Assembly: GCA_009776345.1 (NCBI GenBank) | Contig: WRLS01000082.1 | Location: forward strand, 1 to 9,427 | Length of the DNA: 9,427 bases | DNA from: Oscillospiraceae bacterium | GTDB taxonomy: Bacteria > Bacillota > Clostridia > Oscillospirales > Ruminococcaceae | Direction: 5' to 3' | In this document: positions 5,367 through 9,427 of the stretch, in pieces | How positions within the stretch are numbered: position 1 is the first letter of the stretch | Layout: every line of letters begins with the position of its first letter | Position numbers and translations under genes: made by a program | Notes under the pieces: generated by a model | Database searches by the model: none | What the model saw: only the letters and a program-made list of their open reading frames with translations | Told to the model about the DNA's origin: nothing

Positions 5367-6166
5367 CACAGATTATTTATCGATCCGTTGCGTTTAATAT
5401 AAATTTTACCAATAATCCCGGTCAGGCTGCGTACTGCGCTGAATACTAAAACTCCAAACAGGTATTTTGTTGTTCCCGCTTTGACAGGATATGCCCTGTC
5501 GCGAAAGCCTTCCTTTTGCCAAAATTGCCCATCGGCTTCGCTCCCGGTAAACCCGCTGAGTGACATAGCGCGGAAGGCGTTGTGGACGGCGATGCTTTTA
5601 AAGCCCGGTGCGATCTGCTGTTTTGATTTTATCAATGCGTAGAAACGGTTGGAAAACCGTTCTATCTTCGCGTTTAGCCGGACATCGGATTGCAGGCTGC
5701 GTTCCTTTTCATTTTGCGTAACTACTAATGCGCCGTTTACCCCCCATTGCCCCAAGATGGTTTTTAGATAGCTTGCCGCCTTTTTTTCGCCCGCCCCTGC
5801 CGAAGTAGTAATAACCATGCCTTTTTTTCCAAAAAGCACAGGGCGGTGGAACATATACGCGAAATGATCCAGCAGGTTTTTCAACGCGGCATTGACCGCC
5901 CACATATAAGTAGTGCCTGCGACGATTATGCCGTCACACTCAACTAAAGCGGCGTATATATCGTGTATGGTTTCGTAGTGCGGGCAGTGTTGCTCGCCTT
6001 TAGTAAAGCATTGATGGCACGACCGGCAAAAAGGCAGGTCTAAATCGGCGACGCCGAACTCCTGCAGACTGGTATCAGGCATAGCCGACAGTCTGCAGGT
6101 GACCTTACCGGTCAGGGCGTATGTATTGCCCTTCCTCATGCTTCCGTGGATTACAACAATTTTCAT
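5363..6166 (-). CDS. Iron-sulfur-flavoprotein-like NAD(P)H/FMN oxidoreductase
   Basis: 267 aa, ATG start, weak purine-rich site GAAGGG upstream. The N-terminal flavodoxin-like fold shows IVVIHGSMRKGNT (3-15), the FMN-phosphate loop, and AGTTYMWAVNAALKNLLDH (83-101), the isoalloxazine-contact region. A compact cysteine motif C47-X2-C50-X2-C53-X7-C61 resembles the 4Fe-4S motif of Isf-type iron-sulfur flavoproteins. The protein is longer than typical Isf (about 190 aa). Residues 150-267 form an extension with WQKEGFRDRAYPV and a hydrophobic stretch LFGVLVFSAVRSLTGIIG near 235-252, possibly membrane-associating. It would shuttle electrons in an anaerobe; donor and acceptor are unknown. Element B lies just upstream, and its stop codon overlaps the -35 box of the tRNA promoter. 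Confidence 0.75.
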   Translation of the reverse strand: MKIVVIHGSMRKGNTYALTGKVTCRLSAMPDTSLQEFGVADLDLPFCRSCHQCFTKGEQHCPHYETIHDIYAALVECDGIIVAGTTYMWAVNAALKNLLDHFAYMFHRPVLFGKKGMVITTSAGAGEKKAASYLKTILGQWGVNGALVVTQNEKERSLQSDVRLNAKIERFSNRFYALIKSKQQIAPGFKSIAVHNAFRAMSLSGFTGSEADGQFWQKEGFRDRAYPVKAGTTKYLFGVLVFSAVRSLTGIIGKIYIKRNGSINNLC

Positions 6167-6217
6167 AGCGTGTTTCCCTTCTTACCTCTCCCTATTTTAA
6201 GTAAGCAAGGTCTTTCT

Positions 6218-6386
6218 TATAGCTGGTTAAATTAAAAATACTACAGTATTTTTAATTCGCGGCGAATGCCGCGCGCCGCCGCAGGCGGCGTTAACCTTGC
6301 TAAATAGTGAGTTGCACGCTATGCGTGCCAGCGGGCTTTGCCCGCTGATTAAAAACGCATTAGCGTTTTTAATTTAACTCACTATA
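6218..6386. repeat. Element B: double-cloverleaf structured repeat with TATA-containing inverted ends
   Basis: Same architecture as element A. First half: outer stem TAGC-t-GGTTAA (6220-6230) with TTAACC-tt-GCTA (6291-6302) encloses hairpins 6231-6256 (11-12 bp AT-rich), 6258-6273 (CGCGGC/GCCGCG) and 6274-6290 (CGCCGCC/GGCGGCG). Second half: 10-bp outer stem ATAGTGAGTT (6304-6313) with AACTCACTAT (6376-6385) encloses hairpins 6314-6328, 6330-6346 and 6348-6373. The ends are inverted repeats sharing TATAG and GTTAAATTAAAAA. It lies between the ECF S-component gene and the flavoprotein gene. Its right end supplies the TAG stop of the ECF gene. No coding capacity. Confidence 0.77.
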
Positions 6387-6918
6387 TCACTTTGACAATC
6401 GGTTTCCAGATAACCAGCGCGAGGGCGAAGTCGATTATGCTGTGAATGACGGTCCCAAGCCCGACCAGCAGCAGTACAGACACGGCAAAGCCTTGGGAAT
6501 ACCATATTTCCGTGACCGCGTTCCCGAAATAGAACGCCGCTACGACAATAAGCTCGCCTATGGAATGAAGCAGCGCGATGCACAATGAAAACAGGCAGAT
6601 GCTCGGCAGTTTGCTGAGGGTACCCGGCCATTTTTTCAGCACAAGCGCGCCTGCCACGGCAAATACAACATGGGAAGCCGCGCGCAGTACAACCACAATA
6701 GGGAAGCCGCCGAAAAAAAAGCCCAGCGTTGTGCCGAGGGAAACCGCCGCCGCCACCCCGGGAGAGATAAACATGGCTATGAATATTGCGACATGGCTGC
6801 CGAGCGTGTACGACGCGGGCTCCATGACAAAACGCAGCGGCATAAAAATCGGGATTACGATACCGATGCCGCACAGCATAGCCGACATTACTATTTTATA
6901 GACATTACCGGTTTTCAT
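6382..6918 (-). CDS. ECF-transporter S component, vitamin uptake (possibly niacin, NiaX-like)
   Basis: 178 aa integral membrane protein. ATG 6918 is chosen because GGAGAG lies just upstream and the family N terminus starts here; the frame runs back to 7029 but the extra 37 residues look non-native. About six hydrophobic segments (near 8-26, 38-54, 55-71, 73-94, 105-132, 143-171). The EPASYTLGSHVAIFIAMFIS stretch (33-52) and GTTLGFFFGGFPIVVVLRAASHVVF (62-86) resemble S components of group II ECF importers. These use a shared EcfA/A'/T module encoded elsewhere, and none is present here. The niacin assignment is from general resemblance only. The leader carries two large structures (6938-7096 and 7103-7290). 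The stop TAG comes from the end of element B. Confidence 0.65.
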   Translation of the reverse strand: MKTGNVYKIVMSAMLCGIGIVIPIFMPLRFVMEPASYTLGSHVAIFIAMFISPGVAAAVSLGTTLGFFFGGFPIVVVLRAASHVVFAVAGALVLKKWPGTLSKLPSICLFSLCIALLHSIGELIVVAAFYFGNAVTEIWYSQGFAVSVLLLVGLGTVIHSIIDFALALVIWKPIVKVI

Positions 6919-6937
6919 ATGCTCTCCGTTAACAGAG

Positions 6938-7096
6938 AAGTTGTGTTCATAAGCGAAATGCGCCGGAACGGCGAGCGGATTTTTTGCCGGACAAGGCGAA
7001 TTTTCGCAGGAATACTCCATGTATTCCAAGGAAATTTAACGCGGTACGGCGGTAAATCCGCCGCCGTTACGTGCCTTTGAGCTATGAACACAGCTT
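6938..7096 (-). other. Inverted-repeat-bounded multi-hairpin region in the leader of the ECF S-component gene
   Basis: TTGTGTTCAT with flanking AAG and AGC (6938-6954) is complementary to GCTATGAACACA..CTT (7081-7096), about 14 bp with small bulges. Inside are the hairpins CGCCG/CGGCG (6961-6973, loop gaa), GCGAA/TTCGC (6996-7007), GGAATAC/GTATTCC (7009-7027) and ACGGCGG/CCGCCGT (7046-7067). The left end lies about 10 nt upstream of the ribosome binding site of the gene it precedes. It could be a structured leader (riboswitch-like) or another hairpin-rich insertion related to A-C. I recognise no known riboswitch signature. Confidence 0.5.
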
Positions 7097-7102
7097 CTGA
7101 AT

Positions 7103-7290
7103 AAAAAAGTACCCCCGCCGCGCCGTATGCCGCCATATAAAACCCGTCTTGCGACAGGTGGGCGCCCTCCTGAGGGGTTCACGCTCCCTTCGTCCGGCAA
7201 AAGCCGGGAGGTCTGCAATCATTGCCTCTAGAGCCGGGCTCCCTTTTATATAAATGTTGGATTATATAATAACGGCATATACGCGGACAC
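7103..7290 (-). ncRNA. Candidate structured RNA, possibly 6S-like
   Basis: On the minus strand a long-range closing stem joins the two ends: CCGCG with CGCGG (7282-7286 with 7118-7122), and an 11-bp helix with two G-U pairs (7269-7279 with 7126-7136). A run of six Ts follows (7108-7103), making the closing stem a plausible terminator. Inside are CCGGC-tttt-GCCGG (7194-7207), ACCTGTC-gcaa-GACGGGT (7142-7159), and the single-stranded-looking motif GGGCGCCCACCTG. The length of about 188 nt, closing stem, large interior and terminal GGCGGCAT recall 6S RNA. I cannot confirm this, and no good promoter sits directly upstream; a TATAAT at 7261-7266 would start it later. It could instead be a leader element of the ECF S-component gene. 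Confidence 0.4.
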
Positions 7291-7316
7291 AGCAGGGATT
7301 TCTCGTCTTTGATTGA

Positions 7317-7649
7317 TCAGTCCTCGAAATCGAAGGAGTCCGACAGGCGCTCTATGAAGAAAGCGCCGACCTTGTCAAATTCGGCTTCATCCTCGATAGC
7401 CTCTAGGAATTCCTCGCCGTCCTCCTCGCCGATGCGCAGGATGACGAGGTCGCCGGTATCGTCCAGGACATCCTCCGGCTCATCCGGTACGGGTACGAGC
7501 GCCATGTAGCTGCTCCCCTCGAACTCCGCGCTGTCCAGGACTTCAAAGCTATGCTCCGCCCCGTCCTCGTCCATCAGTGTCATAATATCGGCGCCAAGCT
7601 CCATGCCTTCATCCCCGGGGGTATCAATGCCGGGTATTTGATCATCCAT
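7317..7649 (-). CDS. DUF1292 (YrzB-like) protein
   Basis: 110 aa, very acidic small cytosolic protein of unknown function. ATG 7649 is preferred to ATG 7664 because GGAG lies 9 nt upstream of it, and DUF1292 proteins start close to the core. Family features visible: IMTLMDEDGAEHSFEVLDSAEFEGSSYMALVPV near the N-terminal half, then DLVILRIGEEDGEEFLEAIEDEAEFDKVGAFFIERL. In many Firmicutes this family sits near alaS, a Holliday-junction resolvase gene and yrzL; none of these is here. It is transcribed from its own promoter (7693-7721) toward the candidate structured RNA, so the RNA could also arise by processing of this transcript. Confidence 0.85.
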   Translation of the reverse strand: MDDQIPGIDTPGDEGMELGADIMTLMDEDGAEHSFEVLDSAEFEGSSYMALVPVPDEPEDVLDDTGDLVILRIGEEDGEEFLEAIEDEAEFDKVGAFFIERLSDSFDFED

Positions 7650-7692
7650 ATGCCCTGTCTCCATTCGTTAGAAAATTGAATGCTGTATCTAT

Positions 7693-7721
7693 ATTTTAAC
7701 CAAAAAGCGCCCATAAGTCAA
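7693..7721 (-). promoter_or_regulatory. Sigma-A promoter of the DUF1292 gene
   Basis: On the minus strand: TTGACT (7716-7721), 17-nt spacer, TAAAAT (7693-7698), 10 of 12 consensus bases. Start near 7686 gives a 5' leader of about 37 nt. It is divergent from the strong + promoter at 7791-7818. Confidence 0.75.
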
Positions 7722-7790
7722 TGGCATGGGCTGGGATATCATGTAATAAAATAAATAAATATATTTTTAAGAAAAATTTATGATTTTATA

Positions 7791-7818
7791 TTGACAAATG
7801 CCAAAAACCCGGTATAAT
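7791..7818 (+). promoter_or_regulatory. Very strong promoter with AT-rich upstream tract
   Basis: TTGACA (7791-7796), 16-nt spacer, TATAAT (7813-7818): perfect hexamers. About 45 bases immediately upstream (7745-7790) are almost pure A/T with A- and T-tracts, like the UP elements of stable-RNA promoters. It drives the RNA at 7825-8140 and, by readthrough, perhaps the lactonase. Confidence 0.85.
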
Positions 7819-7824
7819 AAGCTT

Positions 7825-8140
7825 ACAGGACGATGAAAGGCGGTGGGTCCCATGTGCAATGAAGGAGAACGTAAAGAGAGGCTCCACGCCAGCCTCGGCA
7901 GCGCGGCCTGACCAAAAGAGCGGACGTAGCGCCCCATTAGTGGGCAGAGGATCCGGAGAGCAGGCAAATAAGCCATCGGGTCTGTCCGCGCACAAGCTAA
8001 ATGGCGAATAGATAAATTTGGGAGGCACAAAGACAGGGCTGTCCATCCGGGGTTATCAAAAAGGCAGGCCCCGGAAACGCTTAACCAAGTTTAAATGAAA
8101 GGGCGCCATTCTTCGCGAGGGGGATGGCGCTTTCAATTTC
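7825..8140 (+). ncRNA. Unidentified ~315-nt structured RNA (standalone ncRNA or long leader)
   Basis: It has no convincing + strand reading frame, but carries a strong promoter at its start and an intrinsic terminator at its end. Pairings visible: GGCGgTGG with CCACGCC (around 7840-7890), GCGGAC with GTCCGC, GCCC with GGGC around cattagt (about 7930-7944), GGC-aaataa-GCC, and CCGGGG with CCCCGG around a 16-nt loop just before the terminator. Purine-rich unpaired stretches (GAAGGAGAACGTAAAGAGAGG, AATAGATAAATTTGGGAGG) lie between them. It lacks the signatures I know for tmRNA, RNase P, SRP RNA, T-box, FMN, TPP, cobalamin or SAM elements. Size and context would suit a less familiar class such as raiA-type RNA; that is only a candidate to test. 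Confidence 0.6.
8103..8139 (+). terminator. Intrinsic terminator after the structured RNA
   Basis: GCGCCATTC (8103-8111) pairs with the segment 8122-8130 (ending GATGGCGC), a 9-bp stem with one G-U. It is followed by TTTCAATTT. It ends about 28 nt before the lactonase start codon, so it either closes the ncRNA or acts as an attenuator for the lactonase gene. Confidence 0.75.
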
Positions 8141-8166
8141 ATATAAAATAAAACAGGAGGAAAAGA

Positions 8167-9189
8167 ATGGATTATTATTTTTATGTCGGCTGCTATACCA
8201 AGGACCCGGGCGGCAAGGGGATACACCTGCTGCGGTTTGACACAGAGGCGGGGAAGCTTAGCCATGCAGATGCTTATTACGGCGCGCAAAGCCCCTCTTT
8301 TTTGATACGGCACGGGGATTTCCTGTATGCCGCAAACGAATCGGGCGGGGCGGGGCGCGCGTCCGCCTTGAAAATCGGGCAGGACCGGTCGCTTACATAT
8401 CTCAATACGGTTGAGGCTTCGGGCGCGGGGACGTGCCAGGTTGCGGAAATGAACGGCTATCTTTACGGCGCGTGTTATTCCAGCGGCACTGTTTTCGGCG
8501 CGGAGATACTGCGGGACGGCTCGCTCGGTAAAATCACGGCGGACATACAGCATGAGGGCAGCGGCCCTGTCCCGGGGCGCCAGCAAAACCCGCACGCGCA
8601 CTCCGTAAACCCGGTCCCGGGCAGTGATATGCTAATCGCGGCGGATCTGGGCGCGGATAGGCTATTTTGCTACAGGCAGCAAAAGGACGGATCATTGACG
8701 CTGGAAGCCGCAGTGCCGTCGCCCCCCGGCGCGGGCCCAAGGCATATGGCGTTCTCACCCGACGGCAAGCGGGTTTATGTCGCAATGGAGCTAAGTGTGA
8801 CTGTTTGCTGTTATGAGATTTCAGACAGCGGCCTTGAATTCGAGGCGGAGTACCCGCTTACAATAGGCGCACCGGATAAAGGCGACAGCGCCGCCGATAT
8901 ACATTTTACGGCGGACGGGACAAAGCTGTTCGCGACAGTGCGCGGCAAGAATTTGAATACCGTATTTTCCGCCGGTGAGGGCGGCAAGCTTGAATGGGCC
9001 GGCACATATCCGACCTGCGGCGACAGCCCGCGCAATTTCTGCCTGACGCCATGCGAAAAATACGCCGTGACCGCGAACCAAGCCTCCGGGCATATTACAG
9101 TTTGCCCGATAGGTGAAGGCGGCGCAATCGGGGAGATGATCGATTGTGTGGTTTTGCCCGCGCCGTCGTGTGTGATTGGCGCGGAATAG
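8167..9189 (+). CDS. Lactonase family protein (6-phosphogluconolactonase-like, 7-bladed beta-propeller)
   Basis: 340 aa, the usual length. ATG has a textbook AGGAGG (8155-8160) 6 nt upstream. Family hallmarks: N-terminal YFYVGCYTKDPGGKGI (4-19), SPSFLIRHGDFLYAANESGG (42-61), the conserved NPHAHSVNPVPG segment (141-152), GPRHMAFSPDGKRVYVAMEL (190-209), and CGDSPRNFCLTP near the C terminus. The repeated FxPDGKxVYV pattern marks propeller blades. Family members hydrolyse 6-phosphogluconolactone in the oxidative pentose phosphate pathway or other sugar lactones. With no dehydrogenase next to it, the substrate is uncertain. No signal peptide is seen, so it is cytosolic. It follows the long structured RNA and terminator, which may control its expression. 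Confidence 0.87.
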   Translation: MDYYFYVGCYTKDPGGKGIHLLRFDTEAGKLSHADAYYGAQSPSFLIRHGDFLYAANESGGAGRASALKIGQDRSLTYLNTVEASGAGTCQVAEMNGYLYGACYSSGTVFGAEILRDGSLGKITADIQHEGSGPVPGRQQNPHAHSVNPVPGSDMLIAADLGADRLFCYRQQKDGSLTLEAAVPSPPGAGPRHMAFSPDGKRVYVAMELSVTVCCYEISDSGLEFEAEYPLTIGAPDKGDSAADIHFTADGTKLFATVRGKNLNTVFSAGEGGKLEWAGTYPTCGDSPRNFCLTPCEKYAVTANQASGHITVCPIGEGGAIGEMIDCVVLPAPSCVIGAE

Positions 9190-9191
9190 CC

Positions 9192-9248
9192 GCGCAGGAT
9201 TGAGGTTTTAGCAGGGCCGTAGGGGCGGGAAAACCCCGCCCCTACGGC
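9192..9248. repeat. GC-rich hairpin repeat, copy 3, directly after the lactonase gene
   Basis: Begins 3 nt past the stop codon. Bases 9192-9211 are identical to 4101-4120. A perfect 14-bp hairpin follows: 9216-9229 with 9235-9248, loop aaaac. Bases 9223-9248 are identical to 94-119. A weak T-run follows, so it may help end transcription of the lactonase gene. Confidence 0.7.
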
Positions 9249-9268
9249 ATAACATATTATTGCGTGTA

Positions 9269-9398
9269 CCCCTGCCCCCTTCGTGCGCGAAGGGGGTGCC
9301 GCCCGCAGGCGGCGGGGGTTGTTTCCCGTCATTCGCCGCTAAAAGACAACCCCCGGCGCTCCGCGCCACCCCCTTCGTGCGCGAAGGGGGCATAGGGG
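9269..9398. repeat. Mirror-symmetric five-hairpin palindromic element
   Basis: Outer CCCCT (9269-9273) pairs with AGGGG (9394-9398). Inside: CCCCCTTCG-tgcg-CGAAGGGGG (9275-9296), GCCGCC/GGCGGC (9298-9313), a 10-bp stem CGGGGGTTGT/ACAACCCCCG (9313-9322 with 9346-9355), GGCGC/GCGCC (9355-9367), and a second exact copy of the first hairpin (9369-9390). The right half resembles 51-87 at the other end of the window. No gene is present here. The last ~28 bases (9400-9427) show nothing recognisable. Confidence 0.65.
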
Positions 9399-9427
9399 CG
9401 TTCGCAAATTATCGCGGCCACTCGTAT

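Noticed and set aside
2796..6386. CRISPR array or tRNA-like genes as explanation of the cloverleaf elements
   Set aside because: There are no regular direct repeats with spacers, and the units lack tRNA acceptor, anticodon and T-arm sequences; loops are 3-4 nt.
7019..7260. TPP, FMN, cobalamin, T-box or preQ1 riboswitch upstream of the ECF S-component gene
   Set aside because: None of the conserved signature strings of these classes is present on the minus strand.
7786..8046. Two overlapping minus-strand frames opposite the structured RNA
   Set aside because: They read the complement of a promoter-terminator-bounded RNA; the translations are low-complexity and lack start signals.
8056..8601. 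181-aa minus-strand frame overlapping the lactonase start and terminator
   Set aside because: No recognisable domain, no good ribosome binding site, and it runs across the lactonase ribosome binding site and the intrinsic terminator.

Overview
The window looks like a chromosome segment of an anaerobic Gram-positive (Firmicutes/Clostridia-type) bacterium, probably an uncultured gut or rumen lineage. The evidence is strong purine-rich ribosome binding sites, canonical sigma-A promoters, a DUF1292 (YrzB-type) gene, an ECF-transporter S component, a cysteine-rich flavoprotein of the kind common in Clostridia, and tRNA genes without encoded CCA. Coding DNA is moderately GC-rich. Spacers are unusually rich in short perfect hairpins.

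Left part (1-4087, + strand): a structured repeat, then a sigma-A-like promoter and a compact cluster. The cluster holds a BadF/BcrA-type sugar kinase (271-1263) and two divergent SIS-domain phosphosugar-binding paralogues in tandem (1288-2052, 2064-2804). This looks like an amino-sugar or phosphosugar module. A DHHW-like exported protein (2987-4087) follows after an intervening structured element (A).

Middle (4088-5366): a second copy of the first repeat family, then a promoter embedded in a perfect 34-bp palindrome. It drives a toxin-first type II toxin-antitoxin pair (RelE/HigB-like toxin, XRE antitoxin). Facing it on the minus strand are tRNA-Met and tRNA-Glu with their own terminator and a consensus promoter.

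Right part (5363-9427): on the minus strand lie an iron-sulfur-flavoprotein-like oxidoreductase, an ECF S component (vitamin uptake, possibly niacin type), a candidate structured RNA with a possible 6S-like architecture, and DUF1292. Divergent on the + strand, a very strong promoter with an AT-rich upstream tract drives a ~315-nt unidentified structured RNA with its own terminator. A seven-bladed beta-propeller lactonase follows.

The most notable signal is not a protein. Three elements (A 2796-2967, B 6218-6386, C 5211-5345) share a hidden architecture: an outer stem enclosing three adjacent hairpins, mostly with 3-nt loops. The unit occurs twice in A and B (a double cloverleaf) and once in C. 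A and B keep an identical GC core and the same asymmetric t/tt internal loop, but their arms differ in sequence while staying paired. Their ends are TATA-containing inverted repeats. In A and B the end supplies the stop codon of the adjacent gene. C sits between 9-bp direct repeats that duplicate the -10 box of the tRNA promoter, as expected if it inserted there. At least two further hairpin-rich repeat types occur (1-158/4101-4236/9192-9248, and 9269-9398).
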